A stretch of 64,000 nt of DNA, taken from contig NZ_JYGE01000003.1 of assembly GCF_003012055.1 (NCBI RefSeq), positions 434,001-498,000 on the forward strand, written 5' to 3'. The DNA is from Peptostreptococcus russellii. GTDB taxonomy: Bacteria > Bacillota > Clostridia > Peptostreptococcales > Peptostreptococcaceae. The stretch's first letter is position 1; each line of letters opens with the position of its first letter. Below the pieces are notes generated by a model that did not search any database, was not told the DNA's origin, and saw only the letters and a list, made by a program, of their open reading frames with translations. Positions 47,403 through 56,488 of the stretch are shown piece by piece. The position numbers and the translations under genes were made by a program.

Positions 47403-47853
47403 GTTGATTTTTTCAGTAAAATTACAACTTTTAAAAAAACACTTTCATAAAGTGTAATATAATTTGCTAATAAAAAGAGGTAGGATTTAATTTATCCTAT
47501 CTTTTTTTTATTTTCAGCACACTTTAATAATAAAAATATTAAATTTATTTTAAGAAAATTCAGTGCTTTTACAGGCAATTTACTTTAAAAAATATTATTA
47601 TAGCTATATTTATTTATTATATTTAAAAGTATTCCTAGTATTTAATGTAAATATGACACAAATAATAAATATTATGTAATTTGTTAAAAATATAGAATAA
47701 TGCAATTGATTTTAAAAACTATGCAAAAAATATTGTAAATATGGGTATAATATTGTATAATAGTTATAAATTATGAATAATTTATTTTTACAATGTTATT
47801 TAGAGTTATTTAGAAAATTTATTTTAAGGTAACATTGCTTAGAGGAGGATTTT
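47403..47853. other. Intergenic region after trxA: terminator and symporter promoter
   Basis: A terminator at 47474-47509 (AAAGAGGTAGGAT / ATCCTATCTTT plus T run) ends trxA. A promoter TTGTAA 47733-47738 and TATAAT 47756-47761 with a 17-base spacer precedes the symporter. AGAGGAGG lies before the symporter start. No riboswitch was recognised. Confidence 0.7.
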
Positions 47854-49308
47854 ATGGGAATTATAAATGGGATTTATAGCGCGCTAATGTCTTTTAGTGA
47901 CTTGCTATGGTCAAAAGTACTGATAATACTTCTAGTAGGAGCAGGTTTGTTTTTTACAGTCAAGACAGGCTTTGTGCAATTTAGGTATTTCAAAGAACAG
48001 TTCAAGCTTTTGATTGATAAGGAAAGTATCAAGGATGCAAAATCAAAGGGAGCAATATCATCTTTTGGAGCTTTTTGTATAAGTACTGCTTCTAGAGTTG
48101 GTACTGGAAATATAGCAGGAATAGCAATTGCAATAGTCGGTGGTGGACCAGGAGCGATTTTCTGGATGTGGCTAATAGCCATTATTGGATCAGCATCTGC
48201 TTTTGTTGAGGCTACACTTGCTCAAATTTTTAAGGTTCCAAATGGCACTGCAACAAAAGGTGGGCCAGCATACTATATGGAACAAGGTTTAAATGCAAGA
48301 TGGTTAGGTGTAGTATTTGCAATATTAATAACTGTAACATATGGCTTTGTATTTAATGCTGTTCAGGCAAATACAATGTCAATTGCACTTAACAATTCAT
48401 TTGGAATAAACAGAACAGTATTAGGACTTATAATTGCTGTTTTAACTGCCTTGGTAATATTTGGTGGAGTTCATAGAATATCTAAAGTAAGCGAAATAAT
48501 AGTACCAATATTCGCACTATTATACATAGCTGTTGCATTAATAGTTATTTTATTGAATTTACCAGCTATTCCTTCAGCAATCAAATCAATATTTGTAGGA
48601 GCTTTTAGTACAAAAGAGTTTCTTGCTGGTACAGGGGCAGGTTTAATGACAACAATACTTACTGGTGCAAAGAGAGGACTATTCTCAAATGAAGCTGGTA
48701 TGGGTTCTGCTCCAAATGCTTCAGCTACTGCTGATGTTTCTCATCCAGTAGTTTAGGGATTGATTCAATCACTAGGTGTATTTACAGATACAATTGTTAT
48801 ATGTAGCTGTACTGCATTTATAGTATTATTATTTAGTGGATATGGAGCTAGTGCAAACGAAGGAATTCTTCTTACTCAAGAAGCTCTAAATTTCCATCTT
48901 GGACCAGTTGGTGGAATATTCCTATCAGTGTGTGTATTTTTATTTGCTTTCTCTTCAATTGTAGGTAACTATTACTATGGAGAATCAAATATACAGTTTA
49001 TGTGCAATGGAAATAAAAAGAAAGAAAAGATAATACTAAATGCTACAAGAGTTTTCGTATGCTTATTCGTGTTTTATGGATCACTAGTAAAAATGGAAGT
49101 TGTTTGGAATTTTGCCGATTTATTTATGGCACTGATGGCACTTCTAAACTTAACAGTAATTATAATTCTTGGTAAGTATGCATATTCTGCACTTAATGAT
49201 TATACTTTACAAAAGAAAAATGGTATAAGTAAACCTATATTTTATAAAAATACAATACCAGAATTAAAAGATATAATAGAAATGTGGCCAGAAGAAAAAG
49301 AAAATTAA
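47854..49308 (+). pseudogene. Alanine/glycine:cation symporter (AGCS), interrupted by in-frame TAG
   Basis: 484 codons in one frame with a single internal TAG at 48754-48756 after codon 300. The first part has GAGLFFTVKTGFVQFRYFKEQFKLL and GTGNIAGIAIAIVGGGPGAIFWMW, signatures of the AgcS/AlsT family of Na+- or H+-coupled Ala/Gly symporters. The break falls in NASATADVSHPVV-stop-GLIQSLGVFTDT, where relatives read HPVKQGL, so CAG to TAG is the simplest change. The downstream 182 codons are intact and family-like, with YYYGESNIQFM and a normal C-terminus. Only one nonsense change, so the loss is recent or the base is an error. Later genes end with TAG, so recoding is unlikely. Confidence 0.85.
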
Positions 49309-49328
49309 TTTATTATTAAAATAAAGGA

Positions 49329-49358
49329 AAGGAATCGATTTCAATCGGTTCCTTTTTT
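49329..49358 (+). terminator. Terminator after the symporter gene
   Basis: GGAATCGATT and AATCGGTTCC form the stem around TC, followed by six T. Confidence 0.88.
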
Positions 49359-49377
49359 AAATAGAAAAATTAGTTTT

Positions 49378-49469
49378 AAGTATAGAAAGCTAGATATAAT
49401 AAGTATAGAAAGCTAGATATAATAAGTATAGAAAGCTAGATATAATAAGTATAGAAAGCTAGATATAAA
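49378..49469. repeat. Four tandem copies of a 23-base repeat
   Basis: Copies at 49378-49400, 49401-49423, 49424-49446 and 49447-49469 are identical except for the last base of the fourth. The unit begins AAGTATAGAAAGC and ends TAGATATAAT. It lies between the symporter terminator and the phosphoglucomutase gene. No spacers occur, so it is a minisatellite, not a CRISPR. Confidence 0.95.
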
Positions 49470-49645
49470 TAGTTATTATTTTTTTTTGGTATTTATAGCA
49501 TATATTAACTTTTATTAAGTAAACTTTTTATGAAAGATTATTAAATAAAAATTCAGAATTTAAAAAACTCTTCTTTACTTAAGTGGGGAAAAAGCTTAAA
49601 ATAAGAATAAGATTGAAATAATAAAAATACATAAGGGGTGATTTT

Positions 49646-51340
49646 ATGGATTATATGAAAATTTATAATAATTGGCTTGAATCAGATTATTTTGATAGAG
49701 ATACCAAGGAAGAACTTTTATCAATTAAAAATGATGAAAAAGAAATTGAAGACAGATTCTATCGTGATTTAGAATTTGGTACTGCAGGTCTTAGAGGTAT
49801 AGTGGAGGCTGGTACAAATAGGATGAATCTGTATACAATCAGAAAGACTTCTTATGGACTAGCAAAGTATTTTTTAAATAATCATGTTGATGCAAGCGAA
49901 AGAGGAATAGTAATAGCACATGATAATAGAAATATGTCTCGAGAGTTTTGTATGGAAGTAGCTCAAACATTTGCTTCAGCAGGAATCAAAGTATATTATT
50001 TTGACAATCTAAGAACTACACCGATGCTTTCTTATTCAGTTAGAAAGTTAAACTGTATTGGTGGTATAGTTATAACTGCCAGTCATAATCCACCACAATA
50101 CAATGGATATAAAGTTTATGGTGAAAATGGTGCACAGATTATGCCAGATGTTGCAGATAAAGTACTAAATGAAATTGAATCAATAAAGGATTTTTCAGAT
50201 ATTCCAACTTTCAAAGAGGAAGATTCCTCAATGATGATTCTTTTAGATAAAAGCATAGATGATGACTTTATAGAAGCAGTCGAAAAAAATCTAATAAGAA
50301 AAGAAATGATAAGTGATTATGCAAAAGACTTTAAGGTTGTATATACTCCTTTATGCGGTACAGGTAGAGTAGCAGTTTTAAGAGTTCTAAAAGATAGTGG
50401 CTTTGAAAATGTTATCGTAGTTCCAGAAGAAGAGATGCCAGATCCAAACTTTGCAGGTATTAAGACTCCAAACCCAGAGGAAAGTGTAGCTCTTACTCGT
50501 GGTATAAATTTACTTAAAAAAGAAGACGCAGATATATTAATTGCCAATGATCCAGATTGTGATAGAGTTGGTGTAGCTGTTAAAAATTCAGTGGGCGAAG
50601 TAGTACTTCTTACTGGAAATCAGATCGGTGGTCTTTTAACAGACTATGTAATTGAAGGATTAAAAGAAAAAGATAGACTAGCAGATAATGCTTGTATAAT
50701 TAAAACAATTGTTACTTCTGAGTTTGGTTCTGATATAGCAAAAGCTAATGGGGTAGATGTTGTAAGTATTTTAACTGGATTTAAATTTATGGGTGATAAA
50801 ATGACTCAATATGCTCGTGATGGCTCAAAAACTTTTATTATGGGTTATGAGGAAAGTTATGGATACTTAATTGGCGATCAGTGCAGAGATAAGGATGGAG
50901 TTGTTGCAACACTAATGATTGCTGAAATGGCGATTTACTATAGAAGTAAAGGTAAAAGCCTATACGAAGCTTTAATAGAATTATATGAAAAATATGGATT
51001 TTATAGAGAAAAAACAACTTCAATATACCTAGAAGGCAAAGAAGGTAGTGAAAAAATAGATAGAATAATGAAATATCTAAGAGAAAATCCACTTAAAGAG
51101 ATTGCATCTATAGATGTTTTAAAGTTAGAAGATTTTAAGTTGGGTGTGGATGGATTTCCAAAATCAAACGTTCTAAAATACTATCTAATAGATGGATCAT
51201 GGATAGCCTTAAGACCATCAGGAACTGAACCAAAGATAAAGATTTACATAGGTACTCATGATAAATCCGATAAAATTGCTACTGAGAGATTAAATAGTAT
51301 CGATACTTTTGTTTTAGATATAGTAAAATCAATTAATTAA
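49646..51340 (+). CDS. pgcA: Phosphoglucomutase/phosphomannomutase
   Basis: 564 residues, the length of PgcA-type alpha-phosphohexomutases. It interconverts glucose 1- and 6-phosphate for UDP-glucose and glycolipid or polysaccharide synthesis. Elements: substrate-entry FGTAGLRGIVEAGTNRMN, phosphoserine loop TASHNPPQYNGYKVYG, metal loop NDPDCDRVGVAV, sugar-binding EESYGY, and phosphate-binding RPSGTEPKIKIYIG. All key residues are present. GGGGTGAT precedes ATG 49646. It differs from the shorter 499-residue homologue at 5677-7176 in every active-site loop. Confidence 0.94.
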   Translation: MDYMKIYNNWLESDYFDRDTKEELLSIKNDEKEIEDRFYRDLEFGTAGLRGIVEAGTNRMNLYTIRKTSYGLAKYFLNNHVDASERGIVIAHDNRNMSREFCMEVAQTFASAGIKVYYFDNLRTTPMLSYSVRKLNCIGGIVITASHNPPQYNGYKVYGENGAQIMPDVADKVLNEIESIKDFSDIPTFKEEDSSMMILLDKSIDDDFIEAVEKNLIRKEMISDYAKDFKVVYTPLCGTGRVAVLRVLKDSGFENVIVVPEEEMPDPNFAGIKTPNPEESVALTRGINLLKKEDADILIANDPDCDRVGVAVKNSVGEVVLLTGNQIGGLLTDYVIEGLKEKDRLADNACIIKTIVTSEFGSDIAKANGVDVVSILTGFKFMGDKMTQYARDGSKTFIMGYEESYGYLIGDQCRDKDGVVATLMIAEMAIYYRSKGKSLYEALIELYEKYGFYREKTTSIYLEGKEGSEKIDRIMKYLRENPLKEIASIDVLKLEDFKLGVDGFPKSNVLKYYLIDGSWIALRPSGTEPKIKIYIGTHDKSDKIATERLNSIDTFVLDIVKSIN

Positions 51341-51448
51341 TCTACTAAAAAACATTAAGTTAAAATAATCATTATGATTACTATATATTAATTAAGTAAG
51401 AAGGTAAGCAAGGGTAAATTTAAAATTTAATAGAATAGAAAAACTTAT

Positions 51449-51496
51449 AAAGCGTATATATTTGTTTATTATAATCAATATTGCGCTTTGTTTTTT
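51449..51496 (+). terminator. Possible terminator after pgcA
   Basis: AAAGCG and CGCTTT arms with a long AT-rich loop and some additional pairing, then a T run. Weak and distant from the gene end, so low confidence. Confidence 0.4.
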
Positions 51497-51591
51497 TAAA
51501 AATAAATTATTTTATCTTTTTATATCGTAAATAAAATATTTAAGTGCAAAAGACTAGCCAATATGATAAAATAAAGCTAAAGGAGGTTGAC

Positions 51592-52440
51592 ATGCAAAAA
51601 ATTTGGTTAATACTCAAGCCTTTAATTAAACAATTTAATCTACCAGATTTATATTCAAGGACAGCTGAGATGGCTTTTTATTTAACCGTGTCAATTTTTC
51701 CTTCAATGATATTTATAATCTGTGCCTTAGCATATATACCAGATGTTAATTTGATCAAAATACAGACCTCACTAGCTCAATTAATTCCAAACGAGGCTTT
51801 TATAATTGTTCAAACTCTTATAACATCTGCTGTAAGTAATAGAAGTTTACACCTGTTATTTTTTTCATTCATGTTGGCTACATGGACTTTTTCTAAGGCA
51901 GTAAAGTCTATGATTAAAGGACAAAACATGGCTTTTGGGTTTAAAGAAACGAGGTCGTTTATAAAACTAAATATCTTCTGCATTGTATATGCAGTTGGTT
52001 TTTTTATAGTAACTTTATTATGTGTTGCATTTTTAGTATATGGTAATAAACTGAGTTTTTTATTTAGAAAGGTTGTAGGTGATTTCTTTATATTGAATTT
52101 GCTCTACAACTTAATGAGATATTTAATCCCGATAGCTGTTATGATATATATTTTTATAAATTTATTTACACTTGGTCCTTGTGGAAACTTAAAGTTCAAG
52201 CAAGCTATTCCGGGTGCGATTACAACAACATTGTTATGGTTGATATTTTCTTTAATATACTCATTTTATGCGAATTATTTCTTTAAATCAAAAGAAATTT
52301 ATGGTAGCATATCATCAATTATAATACTTTTAACATGGCTCTATCTCTGTGGTATGGCAATAACTATAGGTTATAAGTTAAATGCTATAATATACCATCA
52401 AGAAGCTGCTAGAAGAAGGTCTAATTCAAGAGTTAATTAA
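51592..52440 (+). CDS. YihY/UPF0761-family membrane protein
   Basis: 282 residues with about six membrane segments. The N-terminal AEMAFYLTVSIFPSMIFIICAL and the C-terminal SSIIILLTWLYLCGMAITIGYKLNAIIY match the YihY (formerly BrkB) family. The family has been annotated as ribonuclease BN by mistake; it is an integral membrane protein of unknown activity. GGAGGTTGAC before ATG 51592 supports this start over an in-frame TTG or GTG further upstream. A terminator follows. Confidence 0.88.
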   Translation: MQKIWLILKPLIKQFNLPDLYSRTAEMAFYLTVSIFPSMIFIICALAYIPDVNLIKIQTSLAQLIPNEAFIIVQTLITSAVSNRSLHLLFFSFMLATWTFSKAVKSMIKGQNMAFGFKETRSFIKLNIFCIVYAVGFFIVTLLCVAFLVYGNKLSFLFRKVVGDFFILNLLYNLMRYLIPIAVMIYIFINLFTLGPCGNLKFKQAIPGAITTTLLWLIFSLIYSFYANYFFKSKEIYGSISSIIILLTWLYLCGMAITIGYKLNAIIYHQEAARRRSNSRVN

Positions 52441-52452
52441 TTTTTTTAAAAT

Positions 52453-52482
52453 AAAAAGCACTTTTAAAAGGGTGCTTTTTTT
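52453..52482 (+). terminator. Terminator after yihY
   Basis: AAGCACTTTT pairs imperfectly with AAAAGGGTGCTT, followed by a T run. Confidence 0.75.
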
Positions 52483-52582
52483 ATTGCCAATAATTACTAT
52501 TTTCTTTCATTAAAAAGTCTATTTTATTGATTGTTATATATGCTATAATAGAATAGTAACTTAAAAAATGGAGGAATATAAA

Positions 52583-53941
52583 TTGACAACTACAAAAAAT
52601 AAGTACAGTACTTGTACGTATTTTCCAAGGGAATATGTTGTTTTAGACCTAGAGGCTACAGGAACGTCTGAGTTTAACTATATAATAGAGCTTAGTGCAT
52701 TTAAGATTTCAGATGGGAAAATTATTGATGAATATAGCACACTTGTCAAACCACCTAGATATAGATTGTTTAGCAAAAGAAGAAGAAAGGTTCAGTCTTT
52801 TTGTGAGAAAAACGGAAAAAAGATTTATTACATAGATAAATTTATAGAAAATCTTACTGGAATAGATAATAAAATGATTAGCAGTGCTAAAAATGAAGCA
52901 AATGTAATCAAGGAATTCTATGAATTTATAGGGGAATCCGTACTGGTTGGACACGGAATGGGAAATGACTTAACTATTATAAATAAATCATTCAATAGAG
53001 TTCTAAAGAAAGAACTTACTAACAATTATCTAGACACATTTGTAATTGCACTTTTTCTAGATAATAAGGAATATTCACTGGTAAATCTATGCAATCGATT
53101 TGGAATTGAGAATCAAGATATACATAGGGCTAAATCAGATGCATATAGAACTTACTTATGCTATGAAGCCTTGATAAAAGAGTTGAAACAGAAGTATCCA
53201 AACTCTGTAAATGAGGATTTTATTACTTGGAATACAATTAGACAACAAAAGCAAACAAAGATACTAAAAAATAAGGTAATGAGATCTTTAAATAAAAAAA
53301 GATGGTCAGACCTAAAAAAATATATGTTTGAACATGGCAACTGTGAAGAGGTTTTAAATGGTACCAATGTAGTAATATCTAATAAGATAAGCAAAAATGA
53401 TCAAGAGTATATAGTAAATCAATTGAATCTTATAGATGCCCATATAAGTAACAGACTAGGCATAAAAACAGATTATTATATATCAGAAAAGAAAGAGTTT
53501 TCTATTGGTAATATTAATTTAGAAGATAAAAAATTAAGAAAAATTATTAATATGAATAAGAAGGGAAGTCATATTCGTATATTTGACAGTGATGAAGTAA
53601 TTGAAATTTTCAAAAAAGAATATAATCCTTCATATATCTATGAAGGTGAAAGTTTCAAAAAAATAGATTTTTCAAATCAATATTTCTATATATATAATGA
53701 TTTTTTATCACTTACAAATGATGAACTGATAGAAAGCATTCAATTAAGGTCTGGGATTGTAACGGACAAGTTAGATAGCAAGGTGAATTGGATAATAGTT
53801 GGTGAGAATCGAGATAAAGATATTTTTAATGATTCTTATGAAAATGAAGTTTTTTTATCACTACTTGCTTTTGGTTGTGATATCTCGGTTTCAAATGAAG
53901 CATTTTTTATAAAAAGTATTGAAAAAAATGAAAATAACTAA
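52583..53941 (+). CDS. DEDDh exonuclease with BRCT-like domains
   Basis: 452 residues. The exonuclease domain (about 15-200) has ExoI VLDLEATG, ExoII VGHGMGNDLTIIN and ExoIII HRAKSDAYRTY, all acidic residues present. A basic insertion (RLFSKRRRKVQ) lies between ExoI and ExoII. The middle (VLNGTNVVISNKISKND, LGIKTDYYIS) and the end (RSGIVTDKLDSKVNWIIVGEN) resemble degenerate BRCT modules, as in DinG/PolC-type exonuclease-BRCT proteins. It probably trims DNA in repair or replication. TTG 52583 is chosen because GGAGG at 52570-52574 sits at the right distance; ATG 52568 overlaps that site. Single gene. Confidence 0.78.
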   Translation: MTTTKNKYSTCTYFPREYVVLDLEATGTSEFNYIIELSAFKISDGKIIDEYSTLVKPPRYRLFSKRRRKVQSFCEKNGKKIYYIDKFIENLTGIDNKMISSAKNEANVIKEFYEFIGESVLVGHGMGNDLTIINKSFNRVLKKELTNNYLDTFVIALFLDNKEYSLVNLCNRFGIENQDIHRAKSDAYRTYLCYEALIKELKQKYPNSVNEDFITWNTIRQQKQTKILKNKVMRSLNKKRWSDLKKYMFEHGNCEEVLNGTNVVISNKISKNDQEYIVNQLNLIDAHISNRLGIKTDYYISEKKEFSIGNINLEDKKLRKIINMNKKGSHIRIFDSDEVIEIFKKEYNPSYIYEGESFKKIDFSNQYFYIYNDFLSLTNDELIESIQLRSGIVTDKLDSKVNWIIVGENRDKDIFNDSYENEVFLSLLAFGCDISVSNEAFFIKSIEKNENN

Positions 53942-53959
53942 TATTAATAAATCTATAAT

Positions 53960-54000
53960 AAGCAGCTTTTTAGTTTAAAACGAAAAGCTGCTTATTTTTT
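53960..54000 (+). terminator. Terminator after the exonuclease gene
   Basis: AAGCAGCTTTT pairs with AAAAGCTGCTT around a loop of about 11 bases, followed by ATTTTTT. Confidence 0.9.
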
Positions 54001-54563
54001 AAAAGAATATCTTTATTGTAAAGTAGTGTATATTTGATTTTAAAGCAAATCTTGCGTATAATATAGATAATGGAAATCTAGTTTTGTAATTTTTATTTTT
54101 TAAAGCTATATTAATAGCAGGAGGTAGTGAGATCTAATATTTTTGTATTAATTTATATTCAATGAATATATTAAGAGCAATTTTTTAAAAAATATCTTTA
54201 ATATACAATTAGTTTATAATTTACTACAGCTTATATTCAATCAAATTCTATAAAAATGATGAATTATTTTTTATAATTCCGTCAGCATTTTACTTATTGA
54301 GTTATATATAGGACTTAAGTATATATTTAATAGGCAATATATACTTTTAAATTATAGCTAAACAATATTAATAAATATGAATAAATGCTATGCTTAAAAA
54401 TATATTTTAGCAAAAATCACTAATATTTTTATATATAAAGCTTAATTTACCTAGATAAATATTACTAAATCCTTGAAAATACTTTTAGGAAAACGGTATA
54501 AAACTTTAGAAATATATAGAACTTTGCAAGGAAATAAAAAAATAAATCATTATGATTAAGTGA
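54001..54563. other. Gene-less AT-rich region with an orphan promoter
   Basis: About 560 bases without a recognisable gene. TTGATT 54034-54039 and TATAAT 54057-54062 with a 17-base spacer form a promoter, and AGGAGG lies at 54119-54124 with a GTG at 54127. That GTG opens only a 12-codon frame ending at TGA 54163-54165. A short dyad, TATATTCA-A-TGAATATA, is near 54154-54170. This may be a decayed gene or a small RNA. Confidence 0.5.
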
Positions 54564-54592
54564 TTGACAATTAATACCTTAAGATGTATATT
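54564..54592 (+). promoter_or_regulatory. Promoter of the 54.6-58.4 kb operon
   Basis: TTGACA 54564-54569 and TATATT 54587-54592 with a 17-base spacer. A palindrome AATCATTATGATT lies immediately upstream at 54545-54557, where an activator or repressor could bind; an identical core is at 51367-51379. Confidence 0.75.
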
Positions 54593-54646
54593 AGTGGATA
54601 TAAATAACATTATTAATTATTACTAATTTATTTTTAGGAGGAAAAA

Positions 54647-55387
54647 ATGAAAGTAGATACTTTTGGTAATCCTGAGAAGCCAGTGGCTTTATTAGTACAC
54701 AGTATTTTTTACCCAGGCGTTACCAGCTATAAATCAATACTTCCAATATTGATTGAAAAATATTATGTGGTAGTACCTAATTTAAATGGACTAACATACC
54801 CACACACGGATTTTACATCAACTAGAGAACAAGCAGATGAAATAATAGAGTGGTTAAAGGAAAATGACATTAAGCACATACATTTCTTGCTTGGATCCTC
54901 ATATGGATCATCAGTTGCTTTTGAAATACTTAAAGAGCAATGGTTAGAGATAGATAATGCTGCGCTTGATTCGCCAGCACTTAAAAATAGTAAATTTCAT
55001 GGTCTTTTATTTTATCATGAAATGAGAAAAATGGTTAAAAAAATAAAAAGAGAAGGTCTTGAGGCTTTAAAGGAGTCCGTTAAATACAGATATCTTACAA
55101 ACAAAGATGAAGAATATTGTATGAAAGTATATCAATGTATGGATGAAAAAACACTTAGAGATATTTCTTTTTCATGTTATGAATATATATTACCTTCACA
55201 ACTATATAGGAAGGGAACAGAAGTTAAATTTTTGTTTGGAGAAAATGATAAAGCAAAAGTAAATCTGCCTGAAGTAAGAAAACTTAAATCAGGTGAAATT
55301 AAAATTGTAGATGGTATGGATCATCTTCAGTTTATGTTTGAAAAGCCAGTTGAGTTTCTTGAAGAATGTGGACTTGACTTAGGATAA
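54647..55387 (+). CDS. Alpha/beta hydrolase
   Basis: 246 residues, no signal peptide, so cytoplasmic. Features: LLVHSIFYPG (oxyanion region), nucleophile motif GSSYGS, Asp in FGENDKAK and His in GMDHLQFM, a full triad. Cap-like helices lie between the nucleophile and the Asp. The substrate is unknown; esters or thioesters are typical. GGAGGAAAAA precedes ATG 54647. It is the first gene after the promoter at 54564, and the next gene starts 27 bases after its stop, so it probably leads the operon. Confidence 0.82.
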   Translation: MKVDTFGNPEKPVALLVHSIFYPGVTSYKSILPILIEKYYVVVPNLNGLTYPHTDFTSTREQADEIIEWLKENDIKHIHFLLGSSYGSSVAFEILKEQWLEIDNAALDSPALKNSKFHGLLFYHEMRKMVKKIKREGLEALKESVKYRYLTNKDEEYCMKVYQCMDEKTLRDISFSCYEYILPSQLYRKGTEVKFLFGENDKAKVNLPEVRKLKSGEIKIVDGMDHLQFMFEKPVEFLEECGLDLG

Positions 55388-55414
55388 TACATTATTATGC
55401 AGGAGGTAAAGACT

Positions 55415-55792
55415 ATGAAAAAAATGTTTTTAGGAGTAGTGCTAGGAGCTGTAGCTGGAGCTGTCGGTTATAAGCTATATAAAGAAAGAGAAGATGAAAT
55501 AAAAGATTTTTTAGATGAATATATAACAGATGATGACTTTGACGTTGATTCAGTTGACGTTGAAGATTTAGAAGATTTACGTGACTGCATAGATGAAATG
55601 ATTGATACAAAACTAAATGTTGAGAATTCATTTACTGAAGATAAATTTACATCTACAGATGACTTTGTAAACGATGAAAATAAAGATGATGAAGAATATA
55701 TCTTTATAAATAATGATGATCATGAAATTATAGATTTAACTAAAGAGTCTTCTAATCAAGAAAGTAAATTTTCAGATAATAATCTAAAGTAA
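55415..55792 (+). CDS. YtxH-like small membrane protein with acidic tail
   Basis: 125 residues. KKMFLGVVLGAVAGAVGYKLYKER is a Gly/Ala-rich single membrane segment typical of YtxH-like proteins. The rest is strongly acidic (DDDFDVDSVDVEDLEDL), probably disordered and cytoplasmic. ATG 55415 follows AGGAGG at 55401-55406; an upstream in-frame ATG at 55397 lacks a site. Function unknown. It lies 18 bases before the nucleotidyltransferase-like gene and so belongs to the operon by position. Confidence 0.7.
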   Translation: MKKMFLGVVLGAVAGAVGYKLYKEREDEIKDFLDEYITDDDFDVDSVDVEDLEDLRDCIDEMIDTKLNVENSFTEDKFTSTDDFVNDENKDDEEYIFINNDDHEIIDLTKESSNQESKFSDNNLK

Positions 55793-55810
55793 ATAGGAGG
55801 AGTATTAATT

Positions 55811-56488
55811 TTGAAAAGAGGTCTAATAATTTTTACTAGGCTACCAATTGCAGGCAAAACAAAAACAAGATTGGAAAAAAAGCTTGCCCAAGATGAATGT
55901 GCTTCTCTTCATATAAATATGTTAAAAGATTTAAACGAAACAGCAAAATCAGTAGATGCTGATATTTTTATATCCTTCACACCAAATGGAGATAAAAGTT
56001 TAATATCAGAAATTTTTACTGTTAAAAACAAAATGTTCCTTCAAAAAGAAGATGCTGATATATGGGAAAGAATGTTTTTTGCTATGGAAAATGTTTTTAA
56101 TAGAGGATATGATCAAGTAATTCTTATTGGAGCTGATATTCCAGAGATTACTTCTGGATATATAAACAGCTCTTTTGATAAATTAAGAGATAATGACCTT
56201 GTTATAACACCGACAGAAGATTATGGATACTGCTTAATTGGGCTGAATGCTCCAAATAAGGATGTTTTTAAATTACAAGGTTTTAAAAAAGGAAATGTTT
56301 TTTCAAATACTTTAAATCTTGCATTTGAGTCTGGAAATACAGTACATATAAATGAAAAGCTTTTAGATTTAGATGAAAGTGAAGACTTGCATATGCTCGT
56401 AACTTCAGGAAGATATGACAAAGACTCTTGTAAAAACACATTAAAATATTTGAAAAGTTTAGGATATCAGGAGAAAATCAATGCTTAA
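55811..56488 (+). CDS. CofC-like nucleotidyl/glycosyltransferase, TIGR04282 (DUF2064) type
   Basis: 225 residues with a GT-A-like Rossmann fold. The N-terminal FTRLPIAGKTKTRLEKKLAQDE is the nucleotide-binding region. ILIGADIPEITSGYINSSFDKL and TPTEDYGYCLIGLN match the family, with Asp residues likely binding metal. Family members are named in databases after an arsenosugar pathway, but no arsenic gene is present here; the sequence supports only transfer of a nucleotidyl or glycosyl group. TTG 55811 follows TAGGAGG. The next gene overlaps it by 8 bases. Confidence 0.8.
   Translation: MKRGLIIFTRLPIAGKTKTRLEKKLAQDECASLHINMLKDLNETAKSVDADIFISFTPNGDKSLISEIFTVKNKMFLQKEDADIWERMFFAMENVFNRGYDQVILIGADIPEITSGYINSSFDKLRDNDLVITPTEDYGYCLIGLNAPNKDVFKLQGFKKGNVFSNTLNLAFESGNTVHINEKLLDLDESEDLHMLVTSGRYDKDSCKNTLKYLKSLGYQEKINA

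Noticed and set aside
48754-48756. TAG decoded as an amino acid in the symporter
   Set aside because: Several intact genes in the window, such as pepF and the NRPS-like gene, terminate with TAG, so a general recoding is unlikely.
49378-49469. Possible CRISPR array
   Set aside because: The 23-base units are directly adjacent with no spacers, and no cas gene is present.
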